Assembly: GCF_001411555.2 (NCBI RefSeq)
Contig: NC_049911.1
Span: 36,841,340 to 36,905,339 of the forward strand
DNA length: 64,000 nucleotides
Direction of reading: 5' to 3'
DNA from: Juglans regia
Taxonomy: Eukaryota > Streptophyta > Magnoliopsida > Fagales > Juglandaceae
Shown: piece after piece, positions 12,525 through 24,280 of the stretch
Layout of the letters: each line of letters opens with the position of its first letter
How positions within the stretch are numbered: position 1 is the first letter of the stretch
Made by a program: the position numbers and the translations under genes
Notes under the pieces: model-generated
The model's database searches: none
Told to the model about the DNA's origin: nothing
Seen by the model: the letters and a program-made list of their open reading frames with translations, nothing else

Positions 12525-12704
12525 TGAGATTCAGTTTAACTCATCTCAATTTATTATTATAATTTTTTTAAATTTTAATATAAAATATAAAATATAATAA
12601 ATAATTTAATTTTTTTAAATTTTAAAATAAGAATAATATTAAAAATAATATTTTATTAAATCCATCTAAAATTATTTCAACTCATCTCTAAATCTAAACA
12701 GAAT
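12525..12704. mobile_element. Copy of the TTTGGAT/ATCCAAAC MITE family
   Basis: The segment runs from GAGATTCAGTTTAACTCATC through ATAATAAATAATTTAATTTT and AGAATAATATTAAAAATAAT to ATTTCAACTCATCTCTAAA. Internal blocks are in the same order as in the 27537-27724 copy, whose ends are fixed by a paralogous empty site. Confidence 0.65.
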
Positions 12705-13298
12705 TAACTTGACGAAAAACTTGATTACCAATCATACTTTGAAGGAAATAGTCAGTTACTTGATTCCACCCTCAATATGTCAGAAACTATAAATATATGC
12801 AACATTATAGGTATAAGAAATGATCAGCTAAAATAGATAGACCAAGGAATATATAAATACAACAAATTTACACGAATTTTACAGGCAGAGAGAGGGAGGG
12901 AATCAAGAATAGAAACAGTTTCTGTCCACCGATCACACGCATGATGCCCATTCCCCAAACCTATGTACCTCAAATGTGTCCCCATCTCGTGCATCTCATG
13001 CTGTTGTTTCACCAGTAATTGTTTGCAATCCAAAACCCCCCCAAAAAAAAGATATAACAATAATAATAACCAACAAAACTTGGAAAAGAAATACAAATAA
13101 ATCCCCAATCCCCCATTTTATAAATTTCCAAACAAATTAACTTTCAACCAACGGAACGAAATAAAGAAGGAAAGAAAGAAAGAAAACCTTGTACTAAAAA
13201 CAAATTTAAGAACCCTGCTCTGTAATTCCAATGTCTCCCAATCGAATTGGCTGGAAAGTTACGCCCACAGGCCATAAAAGTCGTCGATAATTTTGAGC

Positions 13299-15422
13299 TT
13301 AGTCAGAAGAGGGTTTGGTCTTGGACCTGTACAGCAGCTTCTTCTTCTTAGAGGTTTGGTTATCAAAAGTAAGCACCACCTTCCCTTGCTCCCCAACTTT
13401 GAAGCTGTTGGAGATCACAGTTTCATCAGCAGCGGCAATCTTCCTTGTCTTCTGTACGATCACGGTGTACCCGCCCTCGGCAGTCGGCACAAATTCAGCT
13501 CCGTGACTCACATCCCAACCCACCACTCTGACTTCCCAAGCCAGCAGACCGGTCTGCAAATTCATCAAATGTCACATCCAATTACATTATAAAAGTACAA
13601 ACGTAACATCAATCTTAATTAATGAAATTTCTTTGTTGCCTGCCCACCTCAGAAACCGGAAATTCAATGGTGTGTTTGGATACCGGTTTAATTGTAACCT
13701 CCGTAACAGGATCAGCAGTTGTGAATTCCTCTTCCTCCTCCCTCTTCAGTCCACCGTACTGCGCTGGTACTTGTTCAGGAGCTATATATCTGTTTAATCA
13801 AGTGAGGCTAGGGTTAGAATATTTCATATTAGTGATTCCATTTTCTTCCACAAGCACAAGCCGAATAAAAAAGACAAAAAGAAATGAACGAATTTATTAG
13901 ACTCACTTGAAAAGGGTTTCGGCAGACTTTGATGGCCCAGCAAAGACAAACTTGCTCTTGGTCCTCTGTGTCAGGAAAGGACTGATCATCCTATTATAGG
14001 CTATATACCACCATGGAACGTTGATAAACACCTTCAGTAGCCACAAAGTCCCACGTTCAATTGCGATGAAAACTCAAAATAAATTACGACAGAAAAATAA
14101 ACAGTTATCTTAAAATCATTGGGACTTCAGTTATAAAGTACCTGCTTGGCCAGGAACTCGGGGTAGTTATCCTGGAACAGTTGAACGGCCTGCTTAATGG
14201 CCTGCCAGAGCTCCCACTTGCCGATTCCAAGGGAATTCTTGAAATCGTTGACCTGAACAATGCTGGAGATGCCAGTAGGACTGAAATCAAGGTTCCTGAT
14301 GCTCTTCTCTAAGAACTGAATTCTCCACTTGAGGAACTTGTGGCGCTTTTCCTCGGTGGCAAAGGTGTTCTGATACAATTCTTTGTCCTGAAACTCCCTG
14401 AAGACGTTGTAGCAAACTGGATGGCCTTCTTTGTCATACCCATGGGTGAACACCACCTTTTCCCAGTCACTTCCATGGTCTTCCTCGAGAAGGGCATCGA
14501 TTCCGAACTCCTTGCGCCAGCGAACAGTGTTCTTGATCATAGCAAAAGCGTCCTTGACCTTCAAATCCCTGGCTCTTAGGAATTTCAAGAGGATCACATC
14601 GCTTCTCTCGTCCTCAAGCAGCGGGATACCCCAGATGGAGACCACCTCAGGCGGAGGCGGAGGAGGGGCAGTCTCAGAAGCTGGCTCTGCTGGTTCAGTT
14701 GTTGTTGGAGGAGCCGAGACCTCGACTATTATGGTCTCTTTGATCGCCTCCACAGTCTTCGCGCCGTCCTCATCAGCAGCCGTCACTTTTTCCACCACCT
14801 CCTCAGCGACAACCTCAGTGATTGGTGCCGGTGGAGCCTTCTCTTCTTGTTTCGTTTCGACCTGTGGAGTTGTCTCAGTCACAGTTTCCACCGCGGCCAC
14901 CACCTCAGTAACAACCTCCTCTTTCTTTTCCACCGGTGGTGGTGCAGTTACAGATACGTCCGATTCCACTTTGGGAGGTTCTTCTGTTTTGGGGGGTACT
15001 TCAGCAGAAGGACCGGTGTCCTTATCCTTCTCCTCCTCCTTCTTATCATCCTTCTCCTCCTCCTTCTTATCTTCTTCTTTAGCGGGTGGAGGAGGCGGCG
15101 GAGCAGTGAATTCGTGCTTGTTGAGGGCCTCCTGGATGATTAGCTTCAGTTCCTCAAGTGCCTTCTTCTGCGGCTCCGGTAGCTCTGCGACTACGTAGGT
15201 CTCTTCCTTGAAAGAGACCGATTGAGCAATCTTCACTTCCTCGTCCTCGGTCTTGGGCTTCTGGGCCGCCTCCACCTCTCCCGCAACCGGAGTCAACTGT
15301 TCCGTTGCCTCGACTTCCGGTACGGGGGCCGGAGGCACTTTGTCAGCGACGGGTTTCTCGACGACGACATCCTCGGTGGATGGGGAGGCTTCAGGGCCGG
15401 GATTTTGGTGCTCCTCAGCCAT
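13299..15422 (-). CDS. Second patellin-type Sec14-GOLD protein (four exons)
   Basis: Minus-strand exons are 15422-14142, 14031-13907, 13789-13648 and 13553-13299, giving 600 residues. The second and last exons are 125 and 255 nt, exactly as in the plus-strand patellin at 573-2736, so the two are paralogues. The N-terminus is long, acidic and Pro/Glu/Lys-rich, with runs such as APPPPPPAKEEDKKEEEKDD. After VVSIWGIPLL come the CRAL-TRIO helices (KFLRARDLKVKDAFAM), the Sec14 lobe (FINVPWWYIA) and a GOLD domain ending SKKKKLLYRSKTK. Compared with its paralogue it has an acidic KREEEEEFTT insertion-like linker before the GOLD domain, and a changed Sec14 segment (NDFKNSLGIGKWELW). MAEEHQNPGP is chosen as start: the in-frame ATG 60 bases upstream would add a hydrophobic leader that patellins lack. 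Role as for the family: phosphoinositide binding and membrane trafficking. Confidence 0.93.
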
Positions 15423-17851
15423 GGACAAAAAAACAATCCGCTGGGGTTTTAGTGAAAGTTGGAAAGGGAGGGGGAGGAACAAGACAGAGTGTGTGTTGGA
15501 GCGTAGATGCGTATAAAGGAACAGAGGTTGTTGGGGGATGGTGGAAGGGCTTAAAACAAGGGATTGCGAGAGAGAGAGAGAAAAAACCAGTCTGTCAGAC
15601 CAGCAATGCCAGCTAGTAGCCTAGTACGCCACTTCGTTAGTGGGACCCATTCCAACGCCCCCCCCTCTATGACTATGAAGCTCCCCCCCCCATCCAAATT
15701 TGGTAAAAAAAAAAATGTAAAACCGAATCAACTGATACCTTCCCCGTCCTTTCAGTTTGAGTGGCTTCCGCTCCCCGAGTCCCCTCCCCTCAACTGATTT
15801 TTTGTTTTTCTTTTTTAAATATTCTAGTTATAAAATAATTTTATAAAACTAATTATATAAATTAACAAAATATATTAAATTATAAAATTATTTTTATTAT
15901 AAAATAAATATAACAAATATAAAATTACATCAATTTATATAATTATTTCTTTCAACTTTACTATCCAATTCTTGAATATGGTAACTCCCTTAGTTAAAAC
16001 GTGAAACTAGTGCGGAATCTCGCCAACATCGGCGGGGAGTTAATTACTTTCCATTCCAAAAAATATTTGGCTGTGCACTCAAACTTTCCTTTCCAAATCT
16101 AATAATAATTTGCCTTTTTTTTTTTTCCTCCATATTTTGAAATCTAAATGAGTTTGGCAGAAAAATAATAATAATAAATATTGTTGCGTGTTGTAGATTA
16201 AAATGAAAGCGTTGTATATAGTTTCCTTATCCAATTATCACATAGCTACGTGATTCCGAATAAACAACATAAAATAAAAAGAGCTATTTAGGTGAGTTAA
16301 TTGTAAAAGTTAGCTGTGGCCATGACGACTTTCCTTAGAGGTTAAAAATATGTAATGATGAGATTCCTTAAGAGTTTAGAATATATACGCAATTAGGTAG
16401 TCAGGACAGCAGTTTCCTTTGTCCTTTTGTGTTTACTAACATATGAATTATACTCCAAACCCCCCGTTTTAATGTATGAAAATCAATACCACGACTTGCA
16501 TATCAAACCCGCAGACATTGATGCTTTATGAGTTATAACCAATCACACTTTTAGTATAAATTAGGTTATGATGTGAGTAATAGTACTTGTGCTAACGTGA
16601 CATATTTAGTTTGAATAATGATATATACAAAAATTTAAATCTTCTTTAAAAAAAAAAAAAAGAATCTCGCCATAGAACACATTTTTTTTTTTTTTTTATG
16701 ATGAGGTCAATTTTTTATATAAAAGACTTAGGAAAGTTCGTGCATTTGGAGCTTATAATTTCAAGCATGCATGATTCATATGCATGGTTTTCAATTGCCC
16801 AATAATATGTAATATGTAATAGTAAAGGATAAGAATAAGAGCTGGCCAATTAGTTATCTTGTTCAAATTCGGATTCTTAAACACTATATATAGAATTTTG
16901 AGCTTTTATTTTCACATTTTAATTTGTCGATCACGAGCTTCGCAGGAGTGCGTACGATCGAGAACATCTATCTATCATTGTTGGCCTCCATTACACTACA
17001 CATCAAAGGTGGGAATACAAGACTTTATTGTCAAAGCTATACAATTAAAGGAGAATAATAAAAGTGATTGAACACGAATTGTAAAAAAGAGAATTTGTAC
17101 CTTTTTTTTTTGGGTTATTAATTATATATAAAGAGATATAGATCAAGTGTTGTATGCAATATGTATCAAGTTTGTTTAGAGTATGTTAACAGTATTAGGC
17201 CTAAATGAATAGTTAGAAATAAAAGCTTATATATTTAAAGTGTGAACTCGATCATCATGAAAACTCTATCAAACCATGCATATTCGGGGATAGATAATGC
17301 AAAAAATCATAAGCATACGACTTTATTTATTTATTTATTTATTATTATAATTAAATGGCACACCACTCTATTATTACTAAATAGTTATGAAAAATAAAAT
17401 AAAAGAACCAATTAACCAGCTGCAAATTAAATAGTGGTGGGGAGAACGTCAGTCAGTCCAATTGTGATCCACACAACCTGATAGACTAAATCCTCCTCTT
17501 TAATAATTATTGCCTTTTAATTTATTTTTCCGTGCAGTCTTTATTTCTTTTTCTTTTTTTTTAAATAAATTAATCCTTTGAAAAGGTAAAACAATGGGCG
17601 GCAGAGGCATTTCTGCTACGCAATAGACGACACAACCACCACGCAATACTCTTCGACACGAAAATCATTCAAATCCGATTTTATTCCACAAATCTTATCC
17701 ATCCCATGGTAGAAAAATCCACGGCGACATTACATATGGTCTCTTCCTTCCTGTCACACGTGTCAAGACACCCGAAACCTTGAACTCATCGTCCGTCGAC
17801 AGACGCACTTATATCAGATGTCTCAGGAAGGGAACCCATCTTTGTCTTTCA
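15423..17851. other. Upstream region of the minus-strand patellin, then AT-rich spacer
   Basis: The first 400 bases are mixed-composition DNA with GA-rich and C-rich runs, plausibly leader and promoter of the patellin transcribed to the left. Farther right are poly-T/poly-A tracts (16120, 16650, 16685). Near 17755 is CACACGTGTC, a G-box-like palindrome. No gene is recognised. Confidence 0.45.
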
Positions 17852-18035
17852 GCCTTCTTCCTTTGTCCTGGAAAGCAATCCAAATCTATCATCCTTTTTT
17901 CAACTTTTTTTTTTTAATTTTAATCTCAATTTCGATTGAATAATAAGAAACTGGAACTACGGTCGCCTGCTCTGCCTTCTTCCTTGTCCTGGAAAGCAAT
18001 CCAGAACTTTCCTTCCGTTTTTCAACGTTTTTTTT
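17852..18035. repeat. Diverged local duplication, period about 122 bp
   Basis: A segment of about 60 bases occurs twice in direct orientation. Both copies start GCCTTCTTCC at 17852 and 17974, share TTGTCCTGGAAAGCAATCCA, and end in TTTTTCAAC followed by a poly-T run. Several substitutions separate them. Confidence 0.75.
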
Positions 18036-19720
18036 TTCTGAGATTGACGTCCCTAGCTTTCTCCATTTCGATTAAAGAAAAAGACATCGTAAATTAAATA
18101 ATTGTTAGAATAAATAAAAAAATAATGATAGGAAAGTGAACATATATACGTTATATATAGAGGTTACACGCACATGATGCATGGGATTAAGAAACTATAA
18201 GTTACAGGCGGAACAGATAGACTAGTACTATATATATAGACAACAGAAGATATTCTACCATGATTATGAATGATTCAATGAATTAATATCAAATACTCCG
18301 GCCCACTGTTCTTTCTATATGTATATAAATATATAAGAGTTGAGGCATCGAACTGCAACTGCGGCAACGCCAAAACAAATAATTATAAACTGAGATCAAT
18401 TAATATACCGTTGCACCCGATAGATCGAGTGAAAAAATAAACAAATTAAAGGCTTCTTTGAAATCAAACAAACAAGAAAGAATTATTAGTTAGAAGAAAC
18501 TAGTTATAATTTTGTATAGAATAGATCAAGAAGGAAGATAGGAATTTTAGCATCCTAATTATAATTAATCGATATATATATATGATCTATAATATTATTT
18601 TGGACGGTGCCTATAAAATGTGTCAATCAAATGTGCACACTAGTATAAATAAGTTATTTTATTTTATTTTATTTTTCTTTAAGTATTTTTTAAACATCCT
18701 TAATCATTAAAAAAAAATAGAAATTTACTAATAGTCATTTTTTTAATCATTAAAAAAATAAAAAATATTAAAAATATATGAATGATCATATTTGGTAGAT
18801 ATATTTAATATTCATACTATCATTTTCCTACTATTTTAGCATTTCAATTACGTAAATGCGTACAAAAGGACAGTCGATGATGAGGGCAATAATTTAGAAT
18901 CTCTTAATTGGTACTCATTCTTCACACACACGCGCGCATATATAATTAGGGCAATAATAAGATAAGATAATATTATATATATATATATATATATACATGA
19001 TGAAGATTTATATTATATATAGGCATAAATTAAATATCGTATTAATTTGCTAATATTGTTGCATGCGCGCGATTAATTTAATGATATTTTTATATATTGA
19101 TGATCATCCTCATTCACAAGGGATTATGTTATGGATGGATGCATCTCGTATACCCTCATGATACGTACCCTGATAAACACTTGATGATCAATAGAAAAAA
19201 TAAAACCATATTAAAACCCTCCATCTATGATCATCTATTTGTGTTGGATATTTAATTTATTACATATGATTTTGTTACATCAACAATATTATGCATCCCA
19301 TCCCTCTCTCAAAACATAATAATAATATATATGTTATATAAAGGAAGAGTTTATAAAAATAGTAAAAGTAATATCTACTTTTAAAAAATAATAATAATAA
19401 TAATAATAATAATTGTAGCAACAAAATTTGAAGGAACTGGTCATAATCATAAAGATTAAGTATGTGTTACGTACCACGAGTACCGATCAATTCATAAAAC
19501 TATATAGAGACCAAATATGAAACTGACGATGACGTAATTAAGAAAGTGACAATATTATATAATTAATTACTCCAATATATAAATAATAAGAACTATTTAT
19601 GAAAGAATAATGTATGATAGGCCAACTGATAATTGTTTGGTGGTCTAGTATTTTGCTTAATTTCGACGTTATCTACCTAATATATTATTAATGTATATAT
19701 CGTTTTTTCAAACTGAGGAG
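18036..19720. other. AT-rich spacer with AT microsatellites
   Basis: It holds TA runs near 18569-18581 and 18974-18994, a (TAA)n tract near 19388-19413 and scattered tetranucleotide repeats. One inverted-repeat-like AT block lies at about 18640-18860. No coding sequence is supported. Confidence 0.5.
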
Positions 19721-19882
19721 TGGTTTGGATTTAGAGATGAATTGAGATGGTTTATAAATACTAGAATAAAAATTAAATTATTTATTATATTTTATATAAA
19801 AATTTAAAAAAATTATAATAATAAAATAAAATGAGATAAATTAAAGTGGATTGAGATGACTTACGTATACAAACAAAGCCTG
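19721..19882. mobile_element. Inverted copy of the TTTGGAT/ATCCAAAC MITE family
   Basis: It begins TGGTTTGGATTTAGAGATGA then ATTGAGATGG, passes through AAATTATTTATTATATTTTA, and ends near GGATTGAGATGAC followed by ATACAAACAAAGCC. Order and spacing match other copies read from the opposite strand. Confidence 0.65.
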
Positions 19883-20344
19883 GAAATAACTCAATTAATG
19901 GCTTATCGGTATATTTTGCCCGACTTAATTTGAATATTTGGTTATATTATTTTTACTGTTCATTAATCATGAGGATATAGAAAGTGGGAATCCATATTTG
20001 GGATCCTGTCAGCAAGTGGATGTTTGCTGGTTTCGTCGGCCTGACTTGGAATCCAAGGGGCCTGCCTGCCAAATTCTGTTGACCTTTTCTAAATGTAACA
20101 TTACAAAATATATATATATATATTCACTTTCCAAATTCCAACCCCCGAATTACATCTCATTATTCAATAACACCCGAAACTATAAAAAATCGTTCACTTA
20201 AGACCCCAAAATCTCAATTTCCTTCCATTTTAATCCTCTTGCAAAATCTTAAAAAATTTATGAAATATTGAAATTAGTCTAAAATTAGAATACTGATCTC
20301 TTACAGCAGAATACAAGATAATAATAAGAAAAATAAGACTCTTA

Positions 20345-20540
20345 CCATTAGTTTGTATCGCTGTGAGTTTTTATTTTTTATTTTTATTTAATGATTAAGT
20401 ATGTATTTTTTAATAATATGATGATTTTTTTTAAATATATTTAAATGTCTTAAAATATATATATATATATAAAAATACAAAAAAACAAAAAAAACACATT
20501 TTAAAAACACTAGCAGGAACCCAACAAAAGCTCCCAACGG
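20345..20540. mobile_element. Member of a second MITE-like family (TTTAATGATTAAG core)
   Basis: An AT-rich segment contains TTTATTTAATGATTAAGTAT then GTATTTTTTAATAATATGAT and ends near CACTAGCAGGAACC. The same internal motif (gtgattaatgaagtatttt, ttaatgatattgtga) recurs at 22618-22785 and 43777-43998, suggesting a dispersed family. Ends are not precise. Confidence 0.45.
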
Positions 20541-21988
20541 TGAATAAGTAAAGGACAATTAAAAAGGCAATTAATTAAGGGCTTTGGTGAGTGGCCCAGC
20601 AGCTTGTAGGATGATCCGCAGTCATAGGCCTAAAGGCCATCCCATTGTGAAGGAGTGGTTGACGAGAACCACGACCGAAGCTTCGGTTGCCTAAAACCGG
20701 CCGTCCAAGACATTGTTCACGAAAGCCATATAATATCCTAATTATGTATATAGTTGGCAATGGGGGTTATTAATTTCCCTTTTTTTCTTAATTATCTAAT
20801 GGATTGTGATTGAAAGTGACTGTATCATGTTAATCTTGGTTTAGTATATAATATCTAACCTTACTTTTATATATATATATATAATCTAGATCATGTGCTA
20901 CCATTAATATTAATATCATAATATATAGTAAAAATTATCTTCAACTAATTTGTTGAATGTCAAGATCAATATCGTCTACATAAATACATTGTAGAAAAAC
21001 TGATCTAGGATGATCCAATCTCCCGAAATGTGCAAGAAAATTCAATAAAGTCCAAGAACTTGTATGGAGAAGAAAATGAATCTTCTGTGTTATCAAAAGT
21101 GAAAATGAAGTACAGAGTAGTTCATACACACACACACACACACAAGAGAAGAGTGCATGTGCAACACGTGCAATAAACTAAATTTACAACTGAAGTAACT
21201 ATTTACAAATAACTATTTACATACTTCAATATGCATACATACATACATACATACATAAAGTAGCTTTTCTTCAAATTAACTTACTCTCGTTTTTCTATTA
21301 TATATTCAAGGTACGCATGCAGTATTACTATTAATTCTCCTCTCGTTCATCTCTGTCCAATTAACAGTACTCTTCCACGATCAACTCTTTGCGGTGCGGT
21401 TTTCATAAATGTCATGCATGATCATCACCACACGTATATGTATATATATACATATATAATATACATGACTTTATGTGAAAGATAGAAAATTGCTCTAATT
21501 ATATGAGGATACTCTCATCTCGTCACGATATATATATATATATATATGTAAAAATATATATATTTTTATGAGCAAAATGCATGGTTATTGGGATTAATGG
21601 GCAATGACAGGTAAGGTCCAACTAACACCTCATGTCATACTTGAAATCATTGCAATCGATCCAACGTTTAAAATTAAAATACCAACAACAACAACAACAT
21701 GAGCAACTGGAACCGGCGCCATTTGTGCAATTAAGCAAAGCAAGCATGCCCTACCTATAATATAATACACATCATATAAATAAGATTAGAGAAGATGGAG
21801 TAGTACATTTGCAACCGTACGTTTTGTATAAAATCAACATGATCAGTACGTAGGATCCAGCTGGAATGAATTATATATGATTAGATCATATATATATATA
21901 TATATATATGTATGCTTGCTAATTCATGCACGCACCCTCGATCCTAATTCTATATATATACATATACGCATCAATTGGCAACATTAAG
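20541..21988. other. Spacer with short GC-richer patch and microsatellites
   Basis: A 190-bp GC-richer patch (20575-20760) has minus-strand open frames but no motif I recognise. A (CA)n run lies at 21125-21144, (ATAC)n near 21233-21256, and TA runs at 20867-20882, 21529-21547 and 21887-21909. No gene is supported. Confidence 0.45.
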
Positions 21989-21989
21989 A

Positions 21990-22187
21990 TTACGTTTGGA
22001 TGTTAAACTGAATAGAATTGAGTTGAGTTGAGATGATAAAATATTATTAGAATATTATTTTTTAATATTATTATTATTTTGAGATTTGAAAAAGTTGAAT
22101 TGTTTATTATATTTTATGTTTAGATTTAAAAAAATTATAATAATAAATTAAGATGAATTGAAATGAATTTAATAACCAAAGGCATCC
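21990..22187. mobile_element. Inverted copy of the TTTGGAT/ATCCAAAC MITE family
   Basis: It starts TTACGTTTGGATGTTAAACT, continues GAATTGAGTTGAGTTGAGAT, includes ATATTATTTTTTAATATTAT, and ends AATTTAATAACCAAAGGCAT. The left end is well preserved. Confidence 0.7.
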
Positions 22188-22617
22188 TTAACTCACTATA
22201 CATATATCATAAATATTGGTCATTAATTTGATGCTTTTCGATTATTTAATTTAATTCCAAACATAAATAAAATAAAATTCCTCATTATTAGTGCCAGATC
22301 AAGGCACAGGAATCGTCAATGATTTTATATATAAATAAAGCTGCATGTTAGTATATATATCTTCTCGACGAAAATGAGCCGCACAATACTTGACGATTTA
22401 TTAATTTCATGTATTAGTACTACTCGAGTATCATGCATGAACGAGTACTTAATCATGCTATATGAATTATTAAATAAAATAGTTTAACAATATATAAGAC
22501 ATTAAATTTTAATTCTACAAATTTTAGGTTGAATTAATTAAAATAATGGTCACAAATATACGTTTTTCTTGTAATATATATAAATGCTATGCCCACAGAC
22601 ATTTCTTATTAAAACCC

Positions 22618-22784
22618 TCCACCGATTTTTTATTTTTATTTTTTTGCTTAGTGATTAAAAAAGTGTTTTTAAATGATGTTGTGAGTTTTTTTTTTTTAAA
22701 TTAAAGATATTAAAAAATGTATGAAAAAAAAAAAAACAAATTTACTCTCTTTTTGATGGAAGTCATTTGTGGACCTAGCAGCTC

Positions 22785-22785
<1 letters not shown>
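22618..22785. mobile_element. Second-family MITE-like segment
   Basis: It contains GCTTAGTGATTAAAAAAGTG and AAATGATGTTGTGAG before a poly-T tract, sharing motif order with 20345-20540 and 43777-43998. It abuts a long AT microsatellite. Confidence 0.4.

Positions 22786-22786
<1 letters not shown>

Positions 22787-22822
<36 letters not shown>
22787..22822. repeat. (AT)n microsatellite
   Basis: About eighteen uninterrupted AT dinucleotides lie next to a MITE-like segment. Confidence 0.95.
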
Positions 22823-22825
<3 letters not shown>

Positions 22826-22904
22826 CTTATACTTGAAAGAGCCTATCGGCTAATGAACATGAATGAACAATAATAAATAGTGTAGACTCCGTCTTCCACT
22901 TATG

Positions 22905-23520
22905 TCCCTTGATCTCTAGCTCACAACCTCACGGCAATCACAGCAACTACAGTCCCAACTCACCGTAGGATGATCACAAACTCACCGTAAATTATCATAT
23001 TTCTCTACAAATCACAAAATGTACTAATTCACAAAATCACAAAATGGGAGAGGTAGCGGCTCGACTGGTGGTGGCGTCGTGGGTTGTAGGCAGCGGATCT
23101 AGGCTGTCATGGTGGTGTAGTGGCGTGGGTTGGCTAACGGTGGTGCTACGGGAAGAAACACGTTCGTGTATAGGCCCTGCGTGGGTGGGCTATGGAGGAG
23201 CTACAGGTGGTGGGTTCCTTGGAAGTGGTCCACAGCATGAGGAGAACTCGGTGGTAGTGCTTGGTGGAGCTGGGGCTGAGTCGCGGTGGCACAAGGGTGG
23301 AGAACCCGTGCGTTGAGACCCATTTCGAGTTGCTCGCTTGCGGCTAAGAAAGGAGCTGCCAAGGGGCTTCGACAGTGGGGTTTGGTCGCCAGCGTGAGGG
23401 GAAGCCGGTGAAGTGGGCTGCTTGAGGGAGGAGATCGGGTTAGAGAGTGCGAAGATGGGGCTCTGAAGCGGAAGGAGAGAGGGAGAAAATGAAAGTTTTG
23501 GAGATTTAAATCTCAACCTT
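22905..23520. other. GC-rich island, unidentified
   Basis: Both strands show medium-length open frames (23044-23316 plus, 23190-23516 minus) made of low-complexity Gly/Val/Trp or Pro/Ser stretches. The block is rich in GGTGG/GTGG motifs and ends abruptly at AT-rich DNA. It could be part of a non-autonomous retroelement. No domain is visible. Confidence 0.3.
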
Positions 23521-23594
23521 TTATTTTAAGTCCTTAGATTTGATCTAATAATATAAATTTAAACACTGATTTAAAATTTAAATAATTAAAATAT

Positions 23595-23927
23595 AAATAG
23601 CATATCATACATAAACTATCAAATTTAATTTATAAAAACTAATCTTTCATCATTAAATAAATTATGAAATTTTACTAAATATTTATAAGAAATTAAAACC
23701 ATATAAATAATTACAGTTTTAATATAATTTAAGTATGATAATATTCTTAATTAACTAAATAAATAGCATATTATACATAAACTATCAAATTTAATTTATA
23801 AAATGCTAATCTTCAATCATTAAATAAATGATGAAATTTTACTAAATATTTTTAAGAAATTAAAACCATATAAATAATTAGAGTTTTAACATAATTTAAA
23901 TATAATAATATTTTTAATTAACTAAAT
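23595..23927. repeat. Tandem duplication, 166 and 167 bp units
   Basis: Two head-to-tail copies lie at 23595-23760 and 23761-23927. Each begins AAATAGCATAT/AAATAGCATATT, includes CATAAACTATCAAATTTAAT and GAAATTTTACTAAATATTT, and ends TTAATTAACTAAAT. They differ by a modest number of substitutions and one-base indels. They are AT-rich and non-coding. Confidence 0.92.
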
Positions 23928-24280
23928 TAGGCAAATGTCCATTGGACGTCACTCTATTGCTAGTATATATATATATATCAAAGTTTAAAATTAATATTTT
24001 GGAAAGTTGTTGTAGATCAAGCTAGCAGTAGTAAAGAATCTTAAAAGGGCATGCAGGGAGACACCACGTACATTTTGGCTTTCTTATTTCGTATACTTAA
24101 AACCCTAACTATCTTCTGTAATAATATGTATACTTAAAATAAAGCCTTCACATAGTAAATTAAAAGTAAGTGTAACGTATAACCAGGGATATTTTTGAAA
24201 ATTGACCATAAATATGTATGGATTCTTTGGGAAGGGCTGTAATTCAATAAAAACTTCTAAAACTATAAACGCTCCAGACT

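Noticed and set aside
14431..15198. A 255-codon plus-strand open frame rich in Ser/Thr/Gly
   Set aside because: It is the antisense shadow of the acidic first exon of the minus-strand patellin; composition follows from complementing Glu/Pro/Lys codons.
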